NCBI GenBank assembly: GCA_029962745.1
Contig: CM057162.1
Span: 15,351,397-15,415,396, forward strand
DNA length: 64,000 nt
Reading direction: 5' to 3'
Source: Echinometra lucunter
Taxonomy: Eukaryota > Echinodermata > Echinoidea > Camarodonta > Echinometridae
Shown here: one piece after another, positions 21,201 through 32,708 of the stretch
Numbering within the stretch: the first letter of the stretch is position 1
How the letters are laid out: each line of letters begins with the position of its first letter
Notes under the pieces: model-generated
What the model was told of the DNA's origin: nothing
Seen by the model: only the letters and a program-made list of their open reading frames with translations
The model's database searches: none
Position numbers and translations under genes: made by a program

Positions 21201-24200
21201 ACCCCCCCCCCCGAAAGCCTGTATGTACTGATGTATGGGATTAAAAAGAAATCGTGCGATTATAGAGTACCCCCCCCCATAAAAAAGATAAATAAATTAA
21301 AAATAAATAAATAAATAAGAAATTAAAAAAAAAATTGTTTCACAAAATAATTGTTTTGAAATGTGATATATGACTAAGAAAAATATCTTCAGAGGTCTAC
21401 TATTCAGTATAGGCCCTTACAGCATTTTAGAATTCAAAATTGCATCCACTATGCTCAAAAAGATTACACCAACATTAAAAAAGGCAGACAAATGGAGAGA
21501 AGATGATTACAGTTATTTCTACAATATCTGACAGACACAAAATCATGGCAGATTGGCAGAAGGAGGGGTTCTCAGCACTCCTTGCCATTCAAAGCACATG
21601 TATGAGAGAGAGAAATGGGGGGGGGGGGGGGGTGGAGGAGAGGAAGACAAAAGTGTTGTCTGGTAACGTCATGATTTTGAAAGAAAATTCAAAACGATAT
21701 CAATACAGGGATGATGGTTGTAGGTAACCCTAAATTTGATTTTAGTAAAGGCAATTGTTATGTTTAACTGCATGACTGTAGTCAACTGTAACAAATTTAG
21801 GACTCCTTGACATATCTAGTGAGCTATATCTTTCTAAGTACATAATACATGTAGGATTGACATTGAGAAATTTCGTTATTATAAACAAGGAGGTGCAATT
21901 AACAGAGTCGTATTTTGACTAACCTCAAGTCCATGTAAAAGAACATACTCTAACCCAGCGCTTTTTAACCGGTGGTCCGCGGCCAACTGGTGGGCCGCGA
22001 GGTCATTCCAAAATATTTTGGAATAAATTCTTGAATTCAGCTTCACTGTTAACATTAAACTGAATTGAATTCATTAAATATATCAAAATAACATCAACAG
22101 TTATGGATTATCGTCCATGCAATGTGCTAAAATTTTTCAAAGATTTCTTTACATTTGGGGTGGGGGCATTATATCCGTCTTTCATTTATTGCAACCATAC
22201 ATAATAGGTTGGATTTTCTAATGTACTGTTGGTAATGCAGTGGTCCAGATAAATACCACACAATTCGTTCTCCTTTTTTTTTTTTTTGGTCATGTGTTAT
22301 TGATTTGTTTTTTCTCATTGAGATTCCGTGAGGTGGGCCTCAAAATATTTTTAAGATGAAGGTGAGCCTCGAAAAAAATCACTAGCCAAAGTGGGCCTCG
22401 ATGTAAAAAAAAAGTTGAGAAGCGCTGCTCTAACCCGACGTACAACCTGAAAATTACATTAATATGCATGACAACAGCCATTCAAGTGAGTTGTTATGAA
22501 GTGTCCTTAGATTCTGAATAATAGGGTTCTATATGTGGCCCTGAAGTATACGCTCGGGAACAGGTCATATGCGACGTGAATTTCGCGGCCAACTTTGCGT
22601 TCCAAGTTGCGAAATTCATGACCCGTGACGCAAAGTTTACGTCACGGGTCATGAATTTCGCATCCCGGATCATAAATTTCGTGTCCCGGGTCATGAACTT
22701 CGCGTCACGGGTCATGAATTTGGCATCCCGGGTCATGAATTTCGCGTCCCGAGTCATGAATTTCGCGGCAAGGGTCGCGAATTTCGCGACAGGGATGCCA
22801 AGTAGGCCCCAAAATTCACATCGCACATGACCTGTTGTCGAGCATACTTACTTTGTTCCTCTACATTTAGTATCCATCTCCCTTTTAAAAAAATGTTCGT
22901 TGAATTTTATTTCTAGGTTTTGTTATTTTTCCTTGTTTTTGTTGATCTCTTGAGCTTTCATGTGTTGGTTCTGTTCATGATGAATAAATACAAATCTACT
23001 GCAGATTTTATTTCAGCAAATTCGATTCAGTTCGTTTTATTTCAATGATATAGGCCTAAAACTCTTTGAAATCAGGATTTTTAATGGAGTTTAAGGAAAG
23101 TAATTAGAGCTACCAATGCCCTGCTGGGAATTCAAAGTAGTACCAAAAAAACATGGAAAAAAACATGAAACTGCACTCTAGATAGTTGAGCTTAATGATC
23201 GAGGAACTTGAAGAAAATAAGACATGATAAACGGCGAATTACAAAGCGCTGAATCGCATGGCAGATGACTAAGGTCGACTAGTCTTTTCACATTTATCAG
23301 TTTATGACATTAAGGGGAGTATGAACTCTTGATAGTTTTTGGTAATTGGTACACTTCAAGCATGAAGCTTCTCCTCATGTCAACGGTATAAGATGGTGCA
23401 TAGTTTGGCACATAACGGTTTCGGAATGAACCCATTACCTACTGGAACCGGGTGGTCCATGTACAAAACCTATGGAGATTGTAAGGAATCAGTAGACAGT
23501 GGGTTAACTCACCTGTAATCTTCTTTATCATGCTGAATGCTCTTCCGCTCCTGGATGCTGAGAAGCCAGGAAGTTCTAACGGACTGCAGTAATGAAGGGG
23601 AAATGCATTAATTCATAACCATTCATATGACATAGTCAACATTAACAGAATGTGTTAGAGCTGAAATTATTTATATATCTCCCAACCTCCCTCTCTCCTT
23701 CTCTGTCAGCCCCCCCTCCCCCCACCCCGGACGCAGCTTTTAATGCCAACACTGCAATGAAAAGATCGCCCCTTTGATTTTTTTTTAAATAAATATATTG
23801 TTATTTAACTTGCTCATCCCCCCCCCCTCCCGCCACGAAAAATATCTAAAAAATAAAATAAAAGAAAAATGAAGCTGGATAAATAACACTGCCGATTAGC
23901 GGGATGAAAAACACCCTAATTTGAAATAATGAAATACCGGTATATCTGATTAACATGATAAATAACATTCATTCGGGGGTTTTGTTAATGTTATCTTAAT
24001 TAGTATCATAAACCAATGCCTGTTTGTTTAGTGGGATGAATAACACTCTAATCATGCTAATGAGCGATCCAAATTTACAGGTTTTTTTAACATTCGTGGA
24101 AAGCCCCGCAGAATATTGTATACATATTTTATGTTACTGTTATATCATACTGTATTTCAATTTTATTTTTTGCGAAAAACATTGAATTGAAATTGAATAA

Positions 24201-24959
24201 AGTTTCAACGTAATAATTATATTGAAATAACCTTTCACTCGAGCGCAATATAACTTCCAATACATTTAGTCAAACCTATTCTCTTTTAAGTTATTTGAAA
24301 TACCAATATATCTGATTCATTCGTTTGTTTTTTTTAATGTTACCTTAGTATCATAAATCAATGCCTAGTATCATGTTGTTTCGCGGGATGAATAACAATC
24401 TACTTTGATCATGTCTGATACGATATAATGTGATGTCTAGCTTTATGATCACTTAATTCGGCTTAGCAAATTTGATTCTTTTCGTCCGGATTTTTTCTTT
24501 TTAGAAAACAGGGAGAGGTACGTGCCATTCTATTCATTATTTGATATTCTTCTGATACACAGACATACTACTGGGTCAATTTCAACACATGATTTTTTTT
24601 TTTTTTGAAAATAAGTTCGATATCACATGCACTGGTGGGGGGGGGGGGGTGTGAAAGGCTACATCGGTCTTAACCATGCAGGTTCCACAGCCCATTTAGA
24701 AAATTTAGAATTAACAGAAGATTGCAGATATTGTTATGATATAGGATGAAACTTCAGTCGTCATAGTGAATCTGTTCAAGAAGTTCTTATATAATCATGT
24801 TCATATAAATCCTCCTTTTTTCCTTTCTCTCTCCTGTAAAAATAAAGTATTGATTTAATTCAAGGTACGGAAAAGAAGAAGGCTAATATACTTACTACAT
24901 CACGATCACGAAACATCCAACCTTTGCAGCTAAATCTTTCACATCTCTTTCGAAAGTAT
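16279..24959 (-). CDS. Coiled-coil and Death-domain protein (N-terminus missing)
   Basis: Exons on the minus strand: 24959-24896, 23583-23513, 20383-19568, 19119-19056, 18687-18398, 17190-16987, 16727-16279. All are GT-AG and their phases join into 651 codons with one stop. Order: (a) an alpha/beta segment of about 100 residues with hydrophobic strands VGCFVIVM and QPIVVLVDGIG; (b) a long charged coiled coil (Glu/Lys/Arg-rich heptads, VERMERE repeated); (c) a short linker; (d) a Death domain (FADILKQIADDLYDEAKIDS ... LLDLADHYLRQ); (e) a Ser/Glu/Pro-rich tail. Death domains assemble signalling complexes through homotypic contacts. Segment (a) could be a TIR-like or other Rossmann-like fold, which is inference only. 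No named orthologue was recognised. A further 5' exon may abut the gap at 27248. Confidence 0.75.
16987..17190 (-). CDS. Death-domain gene: tail exon 1
   Basis: Acceptor TGGCCAG, donor CTA|GTAAGA. Encodes APIVMLSSTPGAEGPTGSEH, PKKVEAPHRLSGENGTASKQ and an acidic end (APEDIPSESES). Phase fits both neighbours. Predicted disordered by composition. Confidence 0.65.
17462..17550 (+). repeat. (ATA/ATAATAATG)n microsatellite
   Basis: AAT triplets with occasional AAC/ATG variants. It lies immediately 5' of the LINE remnant at 17560. Confidence 0.9.
17560..18116 (+). mobile_element. 3' remnant of a LINE with restriction-like endonuclease
   Basis: Broken reading frames encode ECSKMAQTKYKGRHDRVAAA, then EARRPDVVLLKKKEKECLIM and DIAIPRD, then WELKRIWKVKAKVVIVIGAL and LLGTAHILRKVLL. 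This order matches the C-terminus of invertebrate retrotransposons, where the RPD..(V)..ECxIxDIA pattern looks like a PD-(D/E)xK nuclease. Stops and frameshifts show decay. It lies antisense inside an intron of the Death-domain gene and is bracketed by ATA repeats. Confidence 0.6.
18108..18292 (+). repeat. (ATA)n followed by (TAG)n microsatellites
   Basis: A run of about 35 AAT triplets is followed by about 16 TAG triplets (18244-18290). Poly-Tyr and poly-Leu ORFs on the minus strand come from this run. Confidence 0.95.
18398..18687 (-). CDS. Death-domain exon
   Basis: Acceptor CCCATAG, donor CAAG|GTAAGA. Encodes KALPDDEFADILKQIADDLY, then EAKIDSLGSQLGILQGDIQR, TSEGTRHMLQQWREGVSSKD and RRALEAAKLLDLADHYLRQ. 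The six-helix pattern, the central W-x-x-x motif in MLQQWREG and the final L-x-x-LAD helix are typical of Death domains. Confidence 0.8.
18688..19567. other. Introns around the small linker exon
   Basis: AT-rich intron DNA on both sides of the exon at 19056-19119. A short poly-G run at about 18715-18724. Near 19430-19470 is a (GAAT)n-like stretch. Nothing else recognised. Confidence 0.5.
19056..19119 (-). CDS. Death-domain gene: small linker exon
   Basis: 64 bases encoding DTALCEDPSSRGLKGSDTLE plus AG. Acceptor TTTACAG, donor GG|GTGAGA. Phase-compatible with the coiled-coil and Death-domain exons. It would be missed on length alone. Confidence 0.6.
19568..20383 (-). CDS. Coiled-coil exon
   Basis: 816 bases, 271 codons. 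It starts RQPIVVLVDGIGVELELKKM (end of the alpha/beta segment), continues through WGDHPLSDTGQLQLLNLL, then about 190 residues of Glu/Lys/Arg/Gln-rich coiled coil with an internal repeat EVERMEREVERMERE. Donor AGTG|GTAAGA. Acceptor TGTATAG. Confidence 0.8.
20922..21143. repeat. ~220-bp MITE-like element
   Basis: AATAGGCCAGTTTACTAAT at the left pairs with ATTAGTGAACCGGTCTATT at the right (about 19 bp, four mismatches). No ORF. Target duplication not resolved. Confidence 0.45.
21956..22427. mobile_element. Non-autonomous hAT-like element (472 bp)
   Basis: Ends CAGCGCTT...AAGCGCTG, with further imperfect pairing (TTTTTAACC / GTTGAGA). Flanked by a perfect 8-bp direct repeat CTCTAACC (21948-21955, 22428-22435). 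CAG..CTG termini plus an 8-bp duplication are hAT hallmarks. No transposase ORF. Confidence 0.85.
22551..22843. mobile_element. Foldback MITE carrying a 21-bp minisatellite
   Basis: GAACAGGTCATATGCGACGT at the left is answered by ACATCGCACATGACCTGTTG at the right. The centre (22608-22795) is about nine units of a 21-bp repeat built on GTCATGAATTTCGCGTCCCG. The repeat gives FMTRDAK-type ORFs on the minus strand that are not genes. Confidence 0.7.
23513..23583 (-). CDS. Alpha/beta segment exon
   Basis: 71 bases: PLELPGFSASRSGRAFSMIK plus KIT. Acceptor ACTGCAG, donor ACAG|GTGAGT. It links in phase to GRQPIVVLVDG in the next exon. Confidence 0.6.
23600..24890. other. Intron with a repeated ~125-bp motif and LINE-tail-like DNA
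   Basis: GAAATACCGGTATATCTGAT...CATAAACCAATGCCT...GGGATGAATAACA at 23930-24052 recurs at 24297-24413. Between the two, near 24180-24205, ATTGAATTGAAATTGAATAAA resembles a LINE 3' end. Poly-C near 23818 and poly-G near 24636. Confidence 0.5.
24896..24959 (-). CDS. Alpha/beta segment exon, upstream
   Basis: 64 bases: TFERDVKDLAAKVGCFVIVM, then a Tyr codon split across the junction. Acceptor CATACAG, donor ATGTA|GTAAGT. Phase fits the next exon; the VGCFVIVM strand supports coding. Confidence 0.55.
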
Positions 24960-27188
24960 CTGTATGAAAGAGCATTTAGATACGATTCAAACATTTCCAA
25001 CCACTGCCGCGTTCAGAAAAACAGACAGGTGGTCTCCAGGGCAGGTCCATCCAAAACCCTGAAATGGGGGGGGGAGGGCAGACTGTAAACCACTGGTTTT
25101 CCAAAACCACATTAAACAAGTTTATTAGACGAATCCTCTCTGAATTTTTGTGTCTTTTCCTTGGCAGATTTGCCATATAGACAAAATGAATATCAACCCC
25201 TCAAAAAAGATACCCCGAACTCAGCAGGTATTACCCCTCTTCTTTTTGGGCCTGTTATGACAGCCTGATATGAAAAGTGTCACGCGTGTTAAGTGCACAT
25301 AGCAGCAAAAACTACCAATACCAGAGTATTATTTTGTCTTTGATTCTATTGTTTTGGGGTTTTTTATTCGTTTTGCTTTGTTTTGTTTTGTGTCTTGTTT
25401 ATCTATTCATTTAGGAGGCTGCACGTATGAAGGCCTACTATAATACATCTGACTGGCCTAAGTGAGACAAGTTTGAGTTACAACAAAGGGCATACCACAA
25501 ACTTACGGAAATGAACTAAAAAAGTCATCGAGGTCTAAAAAAAAATATATACATATACATATCAAAGTTTACGCCCTTCTGCAAATCAAAAATACCTTAT
25601 AACTATTTAGACATTACTTTAAGGTCTGTGATCACCCTAGGGCTAGGGGAATTGTATGGGCAAATACGTCCACAAGAAAGAAAAAAAATCATACACTTTT
25701 CTGCTATAAAGTAAGGGGGAAAAAGAAAGAAAGAAAGAAAAAAAAAGTTTGACAACTTCTTTGTTTTGAAACTCCAAAAAGCCAGACCACCCCGGGCTTC
25801 AGCCCTTCTCCCTTCATGCCCTTTGATATCATATGCCTTAAGCAGAGTTTACAATTTGATGGATGTTCTTAAAGTGATTACACAATGGTAAAAAAAAAAA
25901 TGATTTTATTTTTGATTTTCAGTGTATGATCGAGAATAGCATTCTAAGAAGAATAACATTAAAGCTTTGATGATTTTTCAATCGAAATCAATGCATTTTG
26001 GCTAATTTCTCATAAAAAGTAAAAAGTTGACCAAAAAATTTGAGTATGAAGTATGACGTAAAAGCGGGTACCCAGCAAGTGATGTGCGCTAGACTGTACA
26101 AAATGTATTATACCTTGCACGTATTTTGATAGAATTGCGCGACAAGGTACCCACTTTGACGTCATTTTGACGTCAAAGTGGGTACCCAGTTGAAACTGGG
26201 TCACAACTGAGGGGTCAAAAATATCCTGAAATCTTACCACATTTGGGGGTTTCCTTGGCAACACGACTTCTCACAAAATTTTAGGCAGATGATTTTCTGC
26301 TAATAAAATCATGCTCTTTTAAATGAACTAACATTATTTCAGCATTGGGTACCTCCCCCCCCCCTTTAATGGTTCCAGCGTGCCTATACGCATTTTTTTT
26401 TTGGGGGGGGGGGACAGTTACTACGTTCCGATTTACAGCCAATGATCCTTTGAGTTTTGTTTGATGTTCTACCACTGACCAGTTCTTCTTATAGACATGA
26501 TGCAATCTACATTATAGGGCCTACACATTAACCCAAGGGCCTATTGCTAGCGAGGGATGATCCAGAAAAAAAAGATCCACGTCCGATTTGAACAAACGAT
26601 TTGGCTAACTCTAAACATCCAGTATTATGAAATTTGTTAAACCCATGTAAAATACAGCATCAATCCTTGTCCTGAAGTAGGCTGGTATTGTTTGAACTCA
26701 AATCGTCTTTGTCATAAACTCCATTAATTAGGCAGCTTCAACAAAAAAGTCAGTAAATTTGGTTAAATACAAGTACTCTAATGGTGAGTTGCTTAGATCT
26801 ATTTTAGGTTATAAGCACTCGATAGGTTATCGACTTTTTGAATATATATTCCACATATTAAACTATTCATTTGGTTCAGATAAATTACTGCAATTTATTT
26901 ATCGATTTCTTTGTATTTCATATTTCAACGTTCTATTCACTTGTTTTCATATGACAAAATTTGATTGAAATAGAATTATGTCTATTCACCTTAAGCCTAC
27001 AGATACACGGAGTTCACTTGAATTGCGTAGCTAGGTCATGTAAATTATTATGGACGGTATACTAAATTGGGATTAAATCTAGAAAAATAGAGAGAAAAAA
27101 AAAAAAACAACCTCAAAGAAAAATTAAGACCCTAAAATGCTATTCACATGAAATAAGAATATCAATAACGGATGTTCAATATACAAAC
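24960..27188. other. Intron or intergenic DNA, no exon seen
   Basis: AT-rich. Holds the hairpin at 26146-26186, poly-G/C runs (25067, 26355, 26402) and scattered short ORFs without coding character. Confidence 0.5.
26146..26186. repeat. Perfect 19-bp hairpin with two TGACGTCA sites
   Basis: GGTACCCACTTTGACGTCA, spacer TTT, then its exact complement. Each arm contains the palindrome TGACGTCA (the CRE consensus). It could be a degenerate transposon end or a cis element. Confidence 0.7.
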
Positions 27189-27247
27189 CTGAGCAATAGG
27201 TCATTTCTATGACTGATATAGAATCCGTGAGATATCCTCCTGACCCT
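27189..27247 (-). CDS. Possible further 5' exon of the Death-domain gene, cut by gap
   Basis: Reads GSGGYLTDSISVIEMTYCS and ends CTCAG|GTTTGT. Its phase would supply the G of an Asp codon to the exon at 24959. The 5' end lies in the N gap. Support is only phase and donor fit. Confidence 0.3.
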
Positions 27248-27747
27248 NNNNNNNNNNNNNNNNNNNNNNNNNNNNNNNNNNNNNNNNNNNNNNNNNNNNN
27301 NNNNNNNNNNNNNNNNNNNNNNNNNNNNNNNNNNNNNNNNNNNNNNNNNNNNNNNNNNNNNNNNNNNNNNNNNNNNNNNNNNNNNNNNNNNNNNNNNNNN
27401 NNNNNNNNNNNNNNNNNNNNNNNNNNNNNNNNNNNNNNNNNNNNNNNNNNNNNNNNNNNNNNNNNNNNNNNNNNNNNNNNNNNNNNNNNNNNNNNNNNNN
27501 NNNNNNNNNNNNNNNNNNNNNNNNNNNNNNNNNNNNNNNNNNNNNNNNNNNNNNNNNNNNNNNNNNNNNNNNNNNNNNNNNNNNNNNNNNNNNNNNNNNN
27601 NNNNNNNNNNNNNNNNNNNNNNNNNNNNNNNNNNNNNNNNNNNNNNNNNNNNNNNNNNNNNNNNNNNNNNNNNNNNNNNNNNNNNNNNNNNNNNNNNNNN
27701 NNNNNNNNNNNNNNNNNNNNNNNNNNNNNNNNNNNNNNNNNNNNNNN
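27248..27747. other. Assembly gap of 500 N
   Basis: Exactly 500 N, a conventional placeholder, so the true length is unknown. A poly-G run adjoins its right edge. Confidence 1.
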
Positions 27748-30700
27748 GGGGGGGGGGCAAGGGCTTTATTTTTCTTTTTTATTTCCTTTTTTTTTTCTTT
27801 TGCCTTCAGTATCACAGAAAAGGCACAGTGGCCTACTGTCAGATATCGCCACCAGTATTACAATTGTGTGTACACAGGAAGGGCAGAGTATCTTTTTCGT
27901 TGTTGTTGTTGTTGTTTTGTTGGTATTCTGTATTCCAGTAAGAGTACAAATTTTGCTGAAATGCAAAATATAGACTTTACATTTTGTTTCATTGTCGTGT
28001 CTCGATTTCAGACCGCCCATACTTTAAAACGTTGTGCCTGATGATGGTGTTGTAAAGGCTCCAGTTTGTAAGCGGCTATTTGATAGAATGATAAAATGTG
28101 AATCATTCAATCTCAGTGACGCTAAGGAATAATAAAACTAATCTGCAATCATTTGACGATGACTATATAAATCAGTGAGGAAGATATTGAAAATCTTCCA
28201 TTTTTACCAAACCTGTAAAATACATGTACACGAATAAATTCAATGTGAATGTGTGCATGTACAGGGTGACCTAGAAAGCAACACTTGAGCCCCGCTAATC
28301 CCAATGATCAGTCAGTTTCACAAATATCACTTTGTGTTGTTTCATAGGGTGTAAAATGTAGTTTTCATTGAGCATCATTTTTGGGATGAAATGTAGGTGT
28401 AAAAATCTGCTAATTTTGCAACCAGATCATCATGACAAGGTAAAATGTGGACCGTATCAAATGAGTGATTCATACCTATACTTTGTGAAGTTTGTTGAAT
28501 TGCAGAGCCTTTTCTTTTAAAAGTAATTATGTGATTAATGTGATTGGATCGGGTAATTATCTACAAAGAGTTTGCTGATGACAAATTGTTTTGGGAAGGC
28601 TATATTTGTTTCGGGCCAAGGTGAAGTTAAATCAGGGGAGGATCCTTTTCACGATGCACTAATACTCGTGCGGAAGGCTGATATTGAAATGATACAATGA
28701 GTTTTTGAAGTCGATTTAATGATAGTTTAGAAAATGGGGGTTTAAGAGAATACACACACACATCTACACTGAGTTAGTTCAGGTAAAACTGGATCAGTTC
28801 AGGATCCTTTTTGTAAGTGGTGATACAGGTTATGGTTAACTGAGATAAGCATTTTTAAGTATGTGGAGGTTCTAATCACATGGCATTGCACAAGTTTGTG
28901 AGATGGTGAAAATATATGAGATATGGAACAACTGTAATTCCTGCTGAACTTTTAAATAATGTGAAGAGTTTGTTCACAAAAAACCGACAAGTCCATTTTT
29001 GAAAAATTTAAAGTAAGCTCACCGTCATATATTTCAAAATAATGCTTTTCAAATGATATATTGCTCATTACATATAAAGGTATACTCAAGAAGTTATGGT
29101 AAAAAGTAACAAAACATTATAATTGTTCTCCTTATTTGTCTTTATCTTTAATTGCACATATCTCAATTAGACAAAAATGGCCTGATAGGTTTTTGCGAAC
29201 AAACTTTTGATAGTGTTTTTTTAGTCTCTCCGTTTGACACTGTTACTCTTCATATTTTATTTTTTCTCACACTCCTCTCCTTATACCCCTAAACATTTTC
29301 CTTGTTCTCACTTCTCTTTTTTTTTTCTGTTTGTTGCTCTCTTCCCTCACTGCACTCTGCGCTCTTTCATACAAATCCCAACCACTCCACATTCTTTCAA
29401 TTAGTATTCATTTACGTTCTTAATCAAATCTCTGAAACACCACTAAATTTCTGTTTTGCCAAGGCATTCAAAAGCTTTTAATTTATATGGCACAAATAGG
29501 AAATAATGAATGAAATCAAGGAAAATGACATACAGATAAAACATGAAATTGATAAATTCCTCCTAATATTCCAAACAAATAAAACAATCTCTTTGTAACA
29601 GGTATTCAACAAACATGTTATGACAACCTTATCATTGCAGTTTCTTCTACATAGCAGACAACACACAACTTGTAATCTTGTTATACAGAGCAAATAACCG
29701 GATTACAAAGCAATAATCATATGAAACTTTCCTTATTCTTATCAAGTAAAACGAGCACTGTCATAAAATTGTACATAGGAACAGTCATTCCATTACATAG
29801 TTATCATACCAGTACTCTTCATTTAAACAAAGGCTAATTAACGGATGTGTTCAGTACTGAGTTAAACATGATGTATCATACATGATGATGTATCATTTCG
29901 AATGAAATTTTATGTATTATGTATTATCCTTTTGGTAAATATAAATCACTTGGGAGTAATTCCCTACAAAATAAGTTTGATTTTTTTTTTTACTTGATAA
30001 TGGAGGAAATATGAACTTTGCCTACTGATTGGCTTTTCACTCAATGGATTTGAGATTTCACTTATTGGAAAAACATAAATTCGAATTAAAATCTTGGAAA
30101 TCATAAACATTGAAGGATTAATTTGTTGAAATATTTTTTTTCTTCAGTTTAAACTTATTAAAAACCCCTACATTAAAGTGGGACTACATATGTGACTGTA
30201 AGAGAAACGAAGGCTGCTGCAGGTGTAGATTTATCACACACTTTTAGAAGTGAATTCTGGAAGACCTACCAATTGGTAGCATGTGAACTTAGTGTTGCCT
30301 TTAAGTGGATAATCAACGAATTTCTCTGAAACTAAATTATTGGACGACGCCTTTTTTGAGTGGGCTGGGGTGCTGACAGAACTGTAGACTGCCCTTGTAG
30401 GGACCCCCCCCCCCCACACACACACACACATGTATCAATGTCAAGATTATTAGCAGCTACCCCCTTTGTGGAACAATGAATAGCTATATATATCAAATCA
30501 CAAAATTTCAAAAAAAGAAATGACAGAACAAGCCCTGTTCATACCCTAGTACATCATTACCGATAGTTTGTAAGTTATGAATTGTATCCGTACAATAGCA
30601 GTATTGTTATTGATTTATCGAAACCAATTTATTCTACCTAACTCGTAAGAGAGCAGAAAAGTTAAACCAGTAAAAACAGATCAAAACACTGAAGTGTGTA

Positions 30701-31080
30701 GACAGCAAACAGTGTACACTGCCCAACGTCATCCAACGCTTGAAGAATCGGCCTACAATTAGGTTTCAAACTTACAACAAAATATTAAACATCAAGAAAT
30801 AGTCTACAGAATGAGTTGTACATAATCCTTGTTGAGTGACGTGAACATAAGATTGCTGCGCATCATTTGAAGAAGAGTGAACTAAAAATACCAACAAAAA
30901 AAAAAAAAATGAAACTTGAAAACATATTTCTCTCACCAAGCACAATAAATACTAATTCGATCTTTTAATTATAATAATTCCAACACTCTGAAACATCATC
31001 TTTATGTCAGTACAGATACCTAATCACTTTTCTGTCAACATATTAACAATGGGAACATCGCAAGAAAATACAGGCGATAG
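27748..31080. other. AT-rich DNA without recognisable genes
   Basis: No exon chain on either strand. Contains (GTT)n near 27900, (CA)n near 30415, and scattered short ORFs with no coding character. Confidence 0.5.
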
Positions 31081-31082
31081 TA

Positions 31083-31124
31083 ATATATATATATATATTG
31101 GATAGCATTCACCAAGTGTAAATG

Positions 31125-31180
<56 letters not shown>

Positions 31181-31182
31181 AA
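31083..31182. repeat. (TA)n microsatellites
   Basis: Two AT-dinucleotide runs, 31083-31099 and about 31127-31182. Confidence 0.95.
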
Positions 31183-32250
31183 TTTCGTTTTGCGTGTTGT
31201 CTTAACCCTTAACACCACCTATCCTCCCGGTGCCAGATTTACTGTAGGGCTGTGTAATACGCATGAGTGAGTATGCTACTTCAAATGCATTTGGCATCCC
31301 TATGCAGATCACTGAAGGGAACTTTGGCAGCTTAACGGTTAACAACCGCGTGCTTTGCTTTTCCAAAGCATCATGTATTTGTGTCATCACATCCTGAAGA
31401 AGGCCCATGGGCGAAATATCGTTATTAAATTTTGTCACTTAACGGAGTCTTATGTTATACTTTTGTCTCTTCTTTTGATATTTGGACCCGTCGCAGATCT
31501 TTTGACTTTATACACACATACATATAATTCTCTTTCAAGGTTTTCAAAGGGAAATGTACATTATCCGTTAACAAATATTTACACATCGATTACAAGTTCC
31601 CCACATGACAAGAGATGAGCCTGAAAATTTTAAAGAGAATCATTTACTAGACAGGTAATCGTAAAAATATCGCAGCTTTTTGGACTTCATTTACATGCTA
31701 TTACAATTTTTTGTCTAAGAAAGCGATTTAAACAGCTTTGATTTCAAGACTTTGATGTCTCAACTATATGTCTCATTGTTGTCCTAGAGGGTGGTTGCCC
31801 TAGGGGCTAGTTGTCCTAAGGGTAGGTGTCCTAGAGGGTGGATATCCTAGGGGTGGTTATCCGGGGGTAGTTGTCCAGGGGGTAGCTGTGCTAGAACCAA
31901 AGTAGTCATATATGGCAGCAAGCTAATCAAATACTATTCAAAATAATCTCACAGGCCTAGAGTGTATTTTGAAGACAAAAGAACATTTCTGCAACAAGAA
32001 CTTGGAATTTTTTGACCAGCTCGCTTTGTTCGCTCTCAAAATAAGGAACAGAATGTTTCATACTAAAAGAGAAGTGTCAACTGAAAACAAATCGAGGCCC
32101 CTTAATATTCCATTCAAGTAATGAGGATCTTCCTCTGTGAAATGGATTTCGTGTGTGTGTTAACTGACAGGACGGTACTAGATTAGAGACTTTTCTTAGT
32201 TGATCATTTATCTTTGAACCCCACACACTTTCCCTGCTCGGTCGCTTCTC
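31183..32250. other. Non-coding DNA
   Basis: No gene seen. CACATCCTGAAGAAGGCCCA near 31388 resembles a phrase found in invertebrate dispersed repeats. The G-rich minisatellite at 31783 is the only clear structure. Confidence 0.45.
31783..31890 (+). repeat. ~18-bp G-rich minisatellite
   Basis: About six diverged units of the type TTGTCCTAGGGGGTAG. Confidence 0.8.
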
Positions 32251-32253
32251 TTT

Positions 32254-32708
32254 TCACTTTTCAAAAGTCACAAGGGTTATTATTATTTTTTTTTTTTTTT
32301 TTGGGGGGGGGGGGGGGGTCTGTGAAACGAGATTTTTCTGGTGTTTATTTAAGTGCTTTTGATGTTTTGCAGGGCTGTGCCATGATTGAATGAGCATTTT
32401 TTTAGCGATGAAGCAAGAAATGCTAAAAATTTACTGTTTAATGCCGGAAAAAACGACTACCGGGTATTTTCTCAAAATGAGCTGATGCATGTTGGTTCAT
32501 GCCAGTTCTTTCAACAAGTGAATGGATTTTGTAGATTCAGGATGGCTAAACATCATTTTCAGAAAAAAAAAATGTGTTCACCCAACTGTGATAAACATGA
32601 AAAGTGTCAGTAATTGGCAGGACTGGGTCAAACAATGGAAGAAACCAAATACGCCAAAGTTTTGTTTCACAGACCCCCAAGATGACTCTTGTAACTTTTG
32701 AAAAGTGA
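32254..32708. repeat. ~455-bp inverted-repeat element
   Basis: TCACTTTTCAAAAGTCACAAG...GGGGGTCTGTGAAAC at the left pairs with GTTTCACAGACCCCC...CTTGTAACTTTTGAAAAGTGA at the right. The 75-codon ORF inside (32386-32613) has no recognisable family. Confidence 0.6.

Larger units (their letters stand above)
20440..23510. other. Large intron filled with short transposons
   Basis: No exon is detected between 20383 and 23513. It contains the MITEs at 20922, 21956 and 22551, poly-C runs near 21202 and 21273, and AT-rich filler. TTACCTACTGGCACCGGGTGG near 20463 recurs as a near-copy at about 23430. Confidence 0.6.

Noticed and set aside
27176..27973. 194-254-codon ORFs across the first gap
   Set aside because: Mostly unknown residues from N bases.
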